Assembly: GCA_001599755.1 (NCBI GenBank)
Contig: BCHX01000005.1
Location: 2,662,409-2,726,408 of the forward strand
Direction of reading: 5' to 3'
Length of the DNA: 64,000 nt
From: Gliomastix tumulicola
Taxonomy: Eukaryota; Ascomycota; Sordariomycetes; Hypocreales; Bionectriaceae
Shown here in pieces: positions 1-11,233 of this stretch. The position numbers and the translations under genes are program-made. Every line of letters starts with the position of its first letter. Position 1 is the first letter of the stretch. A model generated the notes under the pieces. The model saw only the letters and a list, made by a program, of their open reading frames with translations, was not told where the DNA came from and made no database searches.

Positions 1-1975
1 ATAATAAAATAACTAAGGAAGAATTAGACCTATTATATTCTTCTTATAAAAACTATATAAAGTAGAATTAAACTACTTTATCTATAATAAAGAATTTTTA
101 ATAATAGTACTATACTTTAAGGAGTACTAATATTACCTACTAAAAAGTAAGTATAAGGTAATAGTATATATTAACTATAAAAATATTATATACTTTATAA
201 TAATATAGAAACTTAATAATTAATAACTTTATTATATAGAAATAATAGCTAAGTTTAACTATAAGATTATCTATAGGAAAGAATTAAAGAATAAAAGAGC
301 TAATATATTAAGCTAAAAACTAAAATATAATATAGAATATATTATTATAAGAGGATAAATCTTTAAGTAAACTAATAATAGTAAGGTTTAATAAATTTAA
401 CTTAATATAATTAAAAAAGGTAAATAGGTTAATACTACCTATATACTACTAATTAGAAATAATAATAGACTTAGTGTTTATATTAATAAAGGTAATAAGG
501 AATAATTATAAATAACACCTACTAGTACCCTTAGTATAATTAAAGTATAGGTAAAATAATATAAGGATAAAGAATTACTTAAGGATATCTTATAGGATAA
601 TAGCTATATAATTTATTTATCTTTAGTACTAGATAATAGTCTCCTAAGAGTATAAGAAATATAGAGTAAAGTAGAAAACTATATATAAGTATTTATAGAG
701 CTATATAAGTAACTTATTAAGGAAATTTATAAAGACCCTATAGTGGGATACCCTAGGACCTAGAGGACCCTTAAATAAATTAAATAAAGCTATAATTAGG
801 AAGAAATTAATAAGAATATAAATAAAATTATAAAATAATATTAAAAGTATTATTTTACTAAGCTTATATAATATAAGCTATATAGAGAGCTATAACTATT
901 ATTAGTCCTAAAAGAACTATAAACCTTTATTATATAGAATTATATTATAAAGCTACTATACTCTTATAAACTAGAAAATAATATAAAGTATAATAATATC
1001 TTTATTATTATAGACTAATTTATAAAGTATATTTACTTTATCTTATATTAGGAAGAAAATAATATAAAAGTACTAATATATTAGTTTTTATATATAATAT
1101 TAAGTTAATATAGGCTACTTAATAAAATTATCTCTAATAAAGAAATAATATTTATATTTAAGTTTTAGTAAAGCTTAATAAGAAGACTTAAAATTAACTA
1201 TAAACTTAATATAATAAAATAATTATAAATAAATAAATAAATAAAAAGACTTAACTAAATACTTAAGTAATACTTATAGTACTATATTAACTATAACTAA
1301 AATAACTAGATTAACTATTTACTAATAGCCTAGTTTACTTATAACTTAGTATTATAAGAATTTACTAAAGTCTTACTATTTAAGGTTAATTTTAAATATA
1401 AACTAGTATAGTAAAAGTAGCCTAGGGAAGGGCTACTTATAGATAAAGCTATCCTTATAGTATAAGAACTACTTAACCTATATAATAAAATAAGAAAGTA
1501 ACTTAAGTTTATATAAAAATATATAGTGAAATACTATAACTAGGGAAGGTTAAAGGGATTAACTTTTAAAGAGGGAAAGATAATTTACTTACTTTAATAA
1601 AGAATTATAATAATATAACTAAGTAATAAATTAAACTATAAAAAACTTAAATTATTTAAAGTTAAAAAGAAAATTTTAATATTTAACTACTAACTTTTAT
1701 TACTTATAAATATATAAATATACTCTATTTTTTATATTTTACTTTTAGAACTAGTACTAGAAGGCACTTAAATTAATAAATTATAATTATATATTAAAGT
1801 ATATAATAAAGTATTTAAAGTAGAAGTAATTTTAAATAAATAATAAATTAATAATAAAAATAAATATAAAATTAAATAAAAAGAATATAAAAGTAAATAT
1901 AATACCTAGGAACTAATTAAGAACCTAAAGAGTATTTAATATTTATTAAAGATATACTATTAAAGTTACCCTAAG
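1..1975 (+). mobile_element. RIP-degraded Ty3/Gypsy chromovirus pol relic (RNase H end, integrase, chromodomain)
   Basis: One reading frame (codons starting at 251, 713 and so on) keeps recognisable retrotransposon pol homology although it is full of stops. At about 233-305 it matches the end of Ty3/Gypsy RNase H (the F-D-F-x-I ... R-A-D-x-L-S signature with D to N changes). At about 713-850 it matches the integrase zinc-binding region, with His now Tyr. At about 985-1260 it matches the integrase core, with the first Asp kept and the later D, G and E codons changed to N, K and K. At about 1600-1665 a GPY-like segment follows, and at about 1795-1975 a chromodomain (K-x-K-[W to stop]-K-x-Y pattern). 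Almost every stop can be explained as CAA, CAG or TGG converted to TAA or TAG, the change RIP makes. The frame runs about 1.7 kb with no net frameshift, so decay was by point mutation. The 5' part lies outside the window. Non-functional. Confidence 0.8.
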
Positions 1976-4900
1976 TAATATTAAATTCACTATAGTGTCC
2001 TAGTAATTAATAGAACTAGTATCCTATTAGTTCATAGTGTTAGTTTATGCTTATAATTTAATAAAAAAAAACAAAGAACTAATAGGAAGTTAAGTTATAT
2101 AAGTAAGGATACTCCTCCTAGTATCTAAAAAAATAGTATCTATAGGTAGTAATATAATTTATAATAGAATTCCACCTATATAACCTATTTAATATATCTT
2201 CTAATATTATTAATAACCTAGTAATATAGGTTATATTAAACTTATAATTCCTATCTCTATCTCTTACTCTTAGTGAATTTAAGCTAAACTTAATACTTAA
2301 CTACTAAGCTTTTATAGTACTTATATATATATCTATAATAGATGTAATATTACTACCTATAATAGAAGACTAAGACAAAGACCTAGTCCTAATAGACCCT
2401 ATTATAATAACTTACTTTTAACTAGCTATAAAGTTAGTTTTCCTAATATACCCTAAATATTTACTTAATAAAGAAGTCTTTATTATAAGTATTAATAGTT
2501 TTAGATTTAACTAGTACTATATAGTATAAGAAGACTACCTTAATAATATACCTCACTTTTATATAATTAGAGAGTAGTCTAGAAAGAAAAATATTAAAAA
2601 TTTAAGATACTTTAATATTAGGGGCTTCTACCCTAATATTAGGTGTATAAGAAACTGAATTATAGCGTGGAAATACCTCCACAAAAAGGGAAACTAATTA
2701 ATATATATTATAGGGGACATAGAATAACTATATAGAGTCTAGAAGGAAGTTAAAAATAACTTCTAGAAGGAGGTAGTTATACTATTAAATTAAGATAATT
2801 TTTTATCTTATTTTAAATAAGAAGTACTAAAGGAGCTAATATTATATTACTCTAATATTAGAGCCTATATAGATAATGCCTTTAAGCCTACTATGCTGGA
2901 ATACTCCCTGCCTAAATTATTAGGTATATAGAACCTGCCTAATATAATTACTAAATAGTAAGATGAATATCTAAATAACTTATTCTATAAGTATCTTACA
3001 CCTTTGCTAAGTGGGGAGGTATATTAACTAAGTTAGTGGCTAACTTAGGGGGAACCCCTTATTACTCCCCTAGGTATTAGTATACTTTTTTATAGTTTAT
3101 AGCTAAGGCCTCTAGTAGGCCCTATAAGTATAATACTCTACTATACTCCACTACTTAGTCTTAGAAGGCTATATTATCTTATATTAAGGCTACTCACTGG
3201 AAATAAATAATATAAGATAAATTATTACTAATACTTATTAGTATAACTAAAATTACTTTATATTTATAGTAAGATATAACTATATAAGATATTATAGGCT
3301 TAATAACTTAGCCTATATTATTACTTAAGTGGTTACTAGAATATATCCTTACTTAATAGAGAGAAGAGGTATATTATAATTAATAATATACCTCTAAGTA
3401 ATAAAGATATACTAAAATACTATAAGTAAATCCTTAAATATTAAAATAACTTTTCTATTATAAATAAGTATCTAAAAAAGGTATATTTCCCTAAGTGGGG
3501 GCTACCTTATATATACCTTATAAACTAGGATCTATAGGAATACTAAGGAGTAGATATAAAGTAACTAAATAGGAACTATATATTTATAGAAGTGGAAAAA
3601 CCCCTATTAGTGTAGACTTCTAGCCTAATAATACTAGATAAATAGTCTATATTTATAAGTTCTTTTTTAAAGGAGATAGAGGAGAATATAAGTTTTAATT
3701 AATTTTTATTTATTAAGACTCTTACTAATATAAACTTAACTTAATAGACCTAATCTTAATTATAGGTAATATATAATAATTAGTATAGTTAAGTATAATT
3801 GTAGATACCTTTAACTACTATAACTAAGAAGTCCTAGGCTAGTTAAATAAGTGAGTATACTGCTTATTATCTTAATTTAAATCTATATTACTAATATTAG
3901 GCACCCTCTACTACTTTATAGAAAAAGATAATATATATACTAAAACTAAGAAATAAATATTATATTACTCTTACTCCACGCTAGTACTATATAAACTATC
4001 CCTAGGATTACTATAATAATATATATATTTATTTAAATTAACCTATATATTAATAGAATAAAAAGAAAGAGAATTATTAACCTAAAAATATTAGACTTAG
4101 TTAAGAAAAATATAATAATAGTAGGTAGAATTAAAGGTGTAAAAGAAGTAAGACTAAGTATTACTAGTATTAAGAATATTATTATCTTTACTAATAAACT
4201 ACCCTACTTTAATAGTTAAGTTATAAAAGGAGTTAAATCTACTACTACTATTAGTCTTAGAAGCTAGCTAGGCTTTTACACCCTTTAATTAAAAAAGGTT
4301 TAAAATACTAATAGATAGAGTAGTGAAATAAATAATATAAATACTATATATCTAAGAGATGTAAAGCTTAAATTACACCTTAATACCCTATAAAAAAATA
4401 TTAATACTATTATAATTAGTATTATAATAAAGTTTAGACCCTGGAATAATAAACCTAGAGTTAGCCTTACTAGTATAAAGGGAATAAGTGCTAGATATAC
4501 TAAGGGCATCTTAAAGATAGATAGTCTTATTCCCCTTTATATTACTAATATAATAAATAGTAGAGGTAAAATAAGAGAAGCATCCACCTAAGGGAAAATA
4601 GTAGTGAAAACTACCTTTATAGCTATAAGGTATATTAAAAGTAATAATAAAAGCTAGTGTATTAATAAGTAGTAAAATAAATAGGTCTATAAGAAGTATT
4701 ATATTAAAAATAACTATAGTAGTAAGAATAATAATATAGTTAATAGTAAGATAAATAATAATAATAGTAGAATATAGTGAAAGTTAAATTAATATAGGAT
4801 AATAGAATATAAGATTAATATAAAAAATATATATATAATATAAGTAATATATATATTAGCTCCTAGAATATAAGTAATATTAAAATATATTAATAAAGTG

Positions 4901-7199
4901 TACTAATAAATAATAATAACCTATTTAGGTAACTGCTAAAATATATAAAACGCCTTTATATGTTGTAGTAGGTCTACCTGGAATATTATCCCACTCCGCT
5001 CCACTATATTAGGGAGTTTATATACCCTGAGCTAATAAGATGTCCTCTAAAGGACACTAGGACACTAAATACTATAGCTATAATATTACCTAATAACCTA
5101 GCTAGTAAGGTATTACTAAAGGAAATAATTAACTAATTAATTACCTTTATAGAGTAAGCTTATTATATTTAAGCTAAAGCTTTCTACTTTTACTACTATA
5201 CCTACTTTAGCTTCTCCTTTTAGGCCTTTTCTTCTACCTCTTTTTATTCTTCCTCCTTTAACTCTTTTATTAAAGATAAATTCTTCTTTACTATTTCTAT
5301 ACCCTTAGAATAAAGTAGCTTATATATCTTCTAAAGATATATTAACTTTACTAGTAATTTATCTACTTTATACTCTAATTAATAGTATTAAGCTAGAAGC
5401 TACTCCTTAGCTACCTTCTCCTTATACTTTAAATATATTAACTTATTATTAATTTACTTTACTATAAAATTAAATAAGATAATAAAAATAAAATATAAAA
5501 TAACTTATAGAATACTATAGGTATATAAATACTATTATATACCTAGCTTATAAGGAAGTAGGTCTAATAGTAATTAATACCCTTAACTATTAAGTAGCTC
5601 TTATAGTAATTAAAGTATTAAGAATATAGAGAAATAGAGAAGCTATTAATATAAATAAAGTTAAAAGTTACTATATAATAATCCTAAGTATTATATATTT
5701 TTAATAACTTTTTAATATAATTTAATATCTTATTAATAAAATAAAAAGTAAAAGAAGAATAAAAGGAAAAATAAAGTATACTAGGAATAAGAAGTAGGTA
5801 GACTATAACTTAAGTAGGTCTTAAGATAAAGACCTTAGGAGAAGGGAGATTATATTATAACTTAACTAATATAATTATAGGATTATAAACTATATAGGTT
5901 AAATAGGTACTATAAGTATAAAGATATTTTATACTAAGAAATATAACTACCCTAGAGTAAAGAATATAGTTTATAACTCTATTAGTAAACTAGCTATAAA
6001 CTATAAAATAGTTTACCCTAAATATAGTATACTATAAGTATATTACTTAGTATATATATATAGTTATTACCTAGATAAATTAAATAGCTTACTAGCTATT
6101 AATAAAGTACTTTACTTAAATATACCTTTTACTAATAAATATACTAAGCTAGAGTATCTTTTACTAATACTAGTTCCCCTTAGCCTTATTAATATTTATA
6201 ACTTACTAGCTATAACTACTACTTTATTTAATTAGGATATCCTAGAGTTCTAAGAATATAAAATATTATTTAAACCCTAATTTAACTACCCTACACTAGA
6301 TAAATCACCCTATTCATCACACTTAGGGTATTAATTTAATCCTCTAGGTTTAATTCCCTATTACTTAATTTATTATTAACTTTTATTCCTAGGTTAATCT
6401 TAATTAAGTTAGGCTCACCTTTTTATAGGGTAACTAGCTAGGTTATAGCTAGGATAGAGGTCTTAGACACTATAGTATTAGTTATTACTTAGTGTATAGA
6501 TATAGTACTAGTCCTAAATAAGAGCTATTAATATATAATAAATAGACTTTTAGTAGCTATAGGGTAATTAATAAAAGAGTAGGGTTCTAAATAAGTGGGG
6601 CTTATTTATAGGATTAATAAGGTATTTATACTAGGTGGTAATAGTTATAGTTTAGGTGTAAGACTTAGGTATTAAATAAATAAGTAAAGTAAATATTATA
6701 ATAAATAACTTTATTAATAGCTAAGATTATCTATATATTAACTAGGTAATAACTATAGTATATATATAAAATATAACTTATAGTAATAGTAAGCTATAGA
6801 ATTATATAAATTATAATTTATAGATTACTATAGTAGGATTACTACTAGTTATAATCTAGTGTAAGTAATCCTTACTAATTAGTGGAAAAAGTAGAGTATA
6901 TATAATAGTGTAGCTATTTTAAGTATAACTAAGTATTAGGTTATAATATTATACTATTTAATTATATTATACTATTTAGTTAATATTAATTTTATATATT
7001 TAAGTTTAAAAAAAGTTAATAAGCTATTTAATTAAGTAAAGAAAGAGAGAGAGAGCTATTAAATTATTATAATAGCTAGGTTATTAATTAAAGGTTATAA
7101 TAATAATAAATTTTTATACTATTAAATTAAATAGTTACTTTACTTAAAAGAGCCTAGGGCTTAAGCTCTAATACCTTAAGTTACTAGATTTAAACTAAG
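1976..7199. repeat. AT-converted repeat DNA, element(s) not identified
   Basis: This long AT-rich stretch has no intact gene. Cytosines survive mainly before T or C, while CA/TG and CG dinucleotides are nearly absent, as expected after RIP. A few patches are less converted: about 1985-2050, 2580-3120, 4930-5075 and 6290-6490. The 2590-3260 patch has a partly open frame that I cannot assign to a family. The minus strand at about 5150-5450 reads as a Lys/Glu-rich helical frame, possibly the tail of a DNA-transposon transposase, but this is weak. The only ATG-initiated open frame, 69 codons at 4300-4509 on the minus strand, is a hydrophobic product of AT-rich sequence and is not a credible gene. 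Confidence 0.7.
4129..4290. repeat. Inverted repeat pair in AT-rich DNA
   Basis: AATTAAAGGTGTAAAAG at about 4130-4146 is repeated in inverted orientation at about 4274-4291, with one extra C. The arms enclose about 125 bp. It may be the termini of a small non-autonomous element or a leftover palindrome. No target-site duplication is obvious. Confidence 0.45.
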
Positions 7200-8325
7200 A
7201 GAGAGAATATAAAACTTTTATATATTATAATTAAAACTTTATTTTTATTTATATAATATTTTATAATATTTATTTATATTTAATTTAAATTTAATAAAAA
7301 TAATATATATTTTATTTAAAATTATAATAAATATTTTTTTTATTAATTTAAAATTATAAATTTTTTATAATTAATATAATATTAATTTAAAGTTTAATAC
7401 TTTTATAAAAATTATATTTAATATTATATTTTAATTTTAAAAATATATTTATAATAATATAATTATTTTTAAATATATTTATAATATATTATTAAATTTT
7501 ATATAATTAATATAAATATAATAAAATTTATTAAAAAAAATAAAAAATAAAAATAAAAATTTAAATAAAAATTAAAAATTAAATTAAAAATAATTTTTTT
7601 TATATAATTTATTTAAAAAAAATTATATTTAAAATTAAAAATAATTATAATTATAATAATTATTTAATAATTATTAATTTTTAATTATAATTAAGTTATT
7701 TATTAACTTATTAATATAAAATTAATTATAATATTATAAGAGCTTTATACTTTATATAGAGCTACCCCTAAGTAGAGGTATATAATTAAATATATAACTT
7801 AATATATAACTAAGTAGTTATATATATATTATTTAAGTGTTAAGGGCTATAAGTAAAAGGGGCTCTTTATATAAAGAGCTCTTCCCCTTATTTAAAAAGG
7901 GATATACTTAAATAAAAGATTAATATTTAGGTATTATATATTATTATTTAGCCTAAGGCTTTAACTTTATTAATTAAAGAAGCTAAATTAGTTTTATTAA
8001 TTTTTTAAAAAATAATTAATAATTTAATTATAAATTATTATTAATAATATATAATTTTATTTATAAAATTAATTAAATAATAATAAAAAATAATAAAAAT
8101 ATTATTTAAATTAATTTTAATTTAATTTAATAAAATTAATTTAATTAATTATTTTACTTAATATATTATATTTAATTTAAATTTAAATATAATAATAATT
8201 AAATTATAAATTATAATTAATAAATTAATTTTTAATTAAAACCTAAGCTTTTTTAATTAATAATTAATTATTTTCTACCTATACCTTATATTAATAATAA
8301 ACACTTTTATTTTTATTATAGGTTC
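7200..8325. repeat. Ultra AT-rich block upstream of the HET gene
   Basis: Nearly pure A/T sequence with almost no C or G over long runs, and no frame with homology. It differs from the preceding relic region, which retains many C residues before T or C. It contains a perfect 16-bp palindrome (CTCTTTATATAAAGAG) at 7863-7878, flanked by GGGG and CCCC in an imperfect hairpin. The block ends sharply near 8325, where normal GC content begins. Confidence 0.75.
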
Positions 8326-8386
8326 CAACGTGATAATTATATACAAGCCCATAATTAGACATAGAAAATAAAGACCTGTGTACCAA

Positions 8387-8437
8387 GGTGGTGCAGCGTG
8401 TGGTCGGCGCCTCTGGCATTCTGCCGAGCACTCCACC
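8387..8437. promoter_or_regulatory. Nested inverted repeat immediately upstream of the HET TATA box
   Basis: GGTGGTGC at 8387-8394 pairs with GCA plus CCACC at 8428-8437 (a 2-nt bulge lies between them). Inside it, TCGGC at 8404-8408 pairs with GCCGA at 8423-8427. The element ends two bases before the TATAAA box. It could be an operator-like protein site, a cruciform, or a fragment of a structured RNA gene. A B-box that would mark a tRNA or SINE is not visible. Confidence 0.45.
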
Positions 8438-8438
8438 C

Positions 8439-8444
8439 TATAAA
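8439..8444 (+). promoter_or_regulatory. TATA box of the HET gene
   Basis: TATAAA stands 95 bp before the HET start codon and within 120 bp of the edge of the AT-rich block. The usual 25-35 bp spacing would put transcription start near 8468-8480. A six-codon upstream ORF (ATG at 8466, stop at 8484-8486) lies right at that boundary, so it may or may not be in the mRNA. Confidence 0.55.
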
Positions 8445-8533
8445 GGAGCCAGCTGGGCCCTGATTATGGGTTTCGCCTATTTCTAGCTAGCTCTCATAAC
8501 AATCCCGTATTCTGTTCCCGGCGTCAAGCAGTC

Positions 8534-10426
8534 ATGGCTCTCTACGATCGGCGGCTTCGCGAAGGTGAAATTCGGCTCCTCACTATCCTGCCTGGCAAGC
8601 TGGAGGACACGATTCACTGTCAACTGCAGATTGTATCGCTCGATAATCTGCTGACCTTTGAGGCACTGTCCTATGTCTGGGGATACCCTCATATTACCAA
8701 GCCTATCATTGTCCAAGGCAGCCAACACCGGATAACAGCCAATCTTGCACTGGCACTCCAAAACTTCAGGAAGCCACGACAGAAGTGGACGCTCTGGGTT
8801 GATGCGCTATGCATCAACCAGGAAGATGTAGACGAGAAGAATATACAGGTCCCGCTAATGGCTAAGATATATAGCACAGCTACTTGTGTTATAGCCTGGC
8901 TAGGCCCATCTACGCCTGAGATTGAGATTTTCAGCTCGTGGGCACAGACATATCTTGCCAAGTCATCATCCTATAAAGTTTCGATAGCGAGGCTCAAGTT
9001 GGATATCACTGCGTTGTTCTCCCGCCAAGCGAAGCAAAGAAGGGAGCTGCTGAAATTGAAGGCTCTCCAGGGCTACTTCCAACTTACGGGGCTGCCTTAT
9101 TGGCAGCGCATGTGGACATATCAAGAGTTTCACCTTGCTCGTAAAGCGCCCCTGTGCGTGTGCGGCGACCTTACGATAACAGCCACATCGCTGGGTGCGG
9201 CAGGGGATGAAGTTTCGGAGCTGACACACTCAGTCATTGATCGAATCGCAGAGCGTTTCGAAGCAGATCCTGCAGCGATGCGCCTTGCAGATGGGATGGT
9301 TATCCGTGAGGAAGTCCAAAAGGTCCGTTCGCTCCAGGCAGTTGGCTTAAGTATGGGTTTAAGCAAGCCCAAGTATCTGAGTGGAAAGATGACGAAGATG
9401 GCGACTCTGATAGTCCACACTGTTGGACGTCAATGCTCCAATCCTCTGGACAAGGTCTACGCCCTCTACGGCATGTGTCCAGCTATACAGGCTATCTATC
9501 CACTCGACTACAGCAAGCCAGTCGAGCTTGTTCTTCGTGAGGCGGCTGCCTATATCATCAATCATGAGGGCATGACAGGCATCCATCTTCTTTTCGGGCT
9601 CCGTCATGCAGCACTGGATGATGAGTCTGTTCCATCTTGGGTGCCAGACTTCGAGAAACCACTGAGCATGAAACCACGAACAATACACCCTACGTATTGT
9701 TATCTTCAGCCAACCAACAACCCGAAGGATAATATCTTTATCCGGCATGGAGGCGCTCTCAGCGACGACCGTCGCAATTCACCCAAAGGCATTATCGACA
9801 ACACCCTGACGATATTCCATCTCTCCGCAAAAGACCTCGGCCCTTGTCAAATTGCATTACGATTTGGTGAACAGCCTTCCGAAGTACTGCACCAACTCAG
9901 GCGTGCATTTGAGGGCGATCCTGAATCGCCAATTCTTAATGCGATTAGCCGCAATGGGTCAACAAATAATGCGACTCTCTACGAGAGAATTGCACGAGTG
10001 TGCGTAGCTCACATAGCTAAGAATATCCGGTACACTACTCCCGAAATTCTAGAAGGATTCAAGCTCAGTGGTCAGGATAAAGGTCAACAGATATCCTGGC
10101 GGCAATTGAGTGCCGGATTGATGTGGCTTTGTCGCAACGCACTTGAACACCTTACAGGGAAGACATTCTTTACCACGCAGGGAGGCTTGTTTGGCATCGG
10201 AGTGAGTGCTATCGAGGACGGAGACATCCTGATTCTGGCTCCAAGAGTTAGGATACCTCTGGTATTACGTCCAAAAAACCGTCTGTTGACAGACGGGGGG
10301 GGGGGTGGACAGCATAGGCTGGTTGGCACGGCATATGTAGATGGCGTTATGGCACCTCTCTCTCTTGATGCGGATGTAAACGCGAAGGTGAGACAGCTGG
10401 AGCTGAAGACATTTAACATATGGTAG
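8534..10426 (+). CDS. HET-domain (heterokaryon incompatibility) protein
   Basis: An intact single-exon gene of 630 residues. The HET domain spans about residues 42-200 and carries the family blocks: the F-E-A-L-S-Y-V-W-G start (about 42), W-V-D-A-L-C-I-N-Q-E-D (about 88) and the I-Y-S-T-A-x-x-V-I-A-W-L-G block (about 112-124). The C-terminus has the usual ending of long HET proteins (F-G-I-G ... V-P/I-L-V-L-R-P ... L-V-G-T-A-Y-V-x-G-V-M). HET proteins act in non-self recognition and trigger death of fused incompatible cells; the partner is unknown here. The ATG at 8534 follows a TATA box at suitable distance. An 11-G tract at 10295-10305 encodes a Gly run near the C-terminus. CA and CG dinucleotides are normal inside the gene, so RIP has not touched it although AT-converted DNA lies on both sides. 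Confidence 0.9.
   Translation: MALYDRRLREGEIRLLTILPGKLEDTIHCQLQIVSLDNLLTFEALSYVWGYPHITKPIIVQGSQHRITANLALALQNFRKPRQKWTLWVDALCINQEDVDEKNIQVPLMAKIYSTATCVIAWLGPSTPEIEIFSSWAQTYLAKSSSYKVSIARLKLDITALFSRQAKQRRELLKLKALQGYFQLTGLPYWQRMWTYQEFHLARKAPLCVCGDLTITATSLGAAGDEVSELTHSVIDRIAERFEADPAAMRLADGMVIREEVQKVRSLQAVGLSMGLSKPKYLSGKMTKMATLIVHTVGRQCSNPLDKVYALYGMCPAIQAIYPLDYSKPVELVLREAAAYIINHEGMTGIHLLFGLRHAALDDESVPSWVPDFEKPLSMKPRTIHPTYCYLQPTNNPKDNIFIRHGGALSDDRRNSPKGIIDNTLTIFHLSAKDLGPCQIALRFGEQPSEVLHQLRRAFEGDPESPILNAISRNGSTNNATLYERIARVCVAHIAKNIRYTTPEILEGFKLSGQDKGQQISWRQLSAGLMWLCRNALEHLTGKTFFTTQGGLFGIGVSAIEDGDILILAPRVRIPLVLRPKNRLLTDGGGGGQHRLVGTAYVDGVMAPLSLDADVNAKVRQLELKTFNIW
10295..10305 (+). repeat. G11 homopolymer inside the HET coding sequence
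   Basis: Eleven consecutive G bases encode part of a five-glycine run about 40 codons before the stop. A one-base slip would replace the conserved C-terminal block. A homopolymer sequencing error is also possible, but the present length keeps the frame open to a family-typical C-terminus. Confidence 0.85.
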
Positions 10427-11233
10427 CAGGATTTAATATTATTAGTTCCAGAGGCTGTTTAAGACTAGATAGAAACCTAATGGGATGCTATATTTTCAAG
10501 GACTTATAGTTACATGCACTATAGTTATATTCTTAATTTATTTATATCTCTAGAAAAATTAAACTTAATAAATATTAAACTATAATAAATTATAAGTATA
10601 TTAAATATTAGCTTTTTATACTATTTATTATAATAATAAATATATTAAATTAAATATTTCTAGCTTTTTATATATATATATAAAGCTAAAATAATATATT
10701 ATTATTAAAATAGTTTATTATATTAAAAAAAATTATTTAATTTAATTATTTTATAATAATAAAAATTTTTTATCTTTTAATTTATTTAAAAATTATATTA
10801 ATTTAAAAAGAATACTTTATTATTTAATTATATTATATTATTTAATTAATAAATTTTTTAAAAAAATATTTTAATTAAAAATATTAATAAATTATTTAAA
10901 TTAATATAATTAATATTATAATTAATATTAAAATTTTAATATTTATTTTTTAAAATATAATAAAAAATATAATAATTATAAATTAATATTAAATATTCTT
11001 AAATAAAAATAAAAAATATTAATAAAATTAATAAAATTATTAATTTAAATTATATAATACTTTTTTATAAAATTAATTTATAATAATAAATATTATTAAT
11101 TAAAAATTAATTTTTTTATATCTTTTATAAGAATAGAAATTATTTAAGCTAGTTATATATATAGCCACAGCTTCCCCTAATATAGTAGCAGGGCTCCTGC
11201 TTCTGGATAATTTAATCTTCATTCCACCATGTC
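10427..11233. repeat. Second ultra AT-rich block, between the HET and SLP1 genes
   Basis: After about 40-100 bp of transition downstream of the HET stop, sequence from about 10,470 to 11,160 is almost pure A/T and resembles the 7200-8325 block in texture. No gene or homology is visible. Normal composition resumes only about 70 bp before the next start codon. Confidence 0.75.

Noticed and set aside
4300..4509. Minus-strand 69-codon open frame
   Set aside because: Hydrophobic, low-complexity product of AT-rich RIPed sequence; no start context, no homology.
6308..6328. CCCTA and TTAGGG close together, telomere-like
   Set aside because: A single unit on each strand, not a tandem array; chance in AT-rich DNA.
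7140..7200. Possible degraded tRNA with a T-loop-like GTTTAAATC on the minus strand
   Set aside because: No acceptor or anticodon stem pairing could be made.
8387..8437. tRNA- or SINE-like structure upstream of the HET gene
   Set aside because: An A-box-like stretch is present, but no B-box or cloverleaf can be built; kept only as an inverted repeat.
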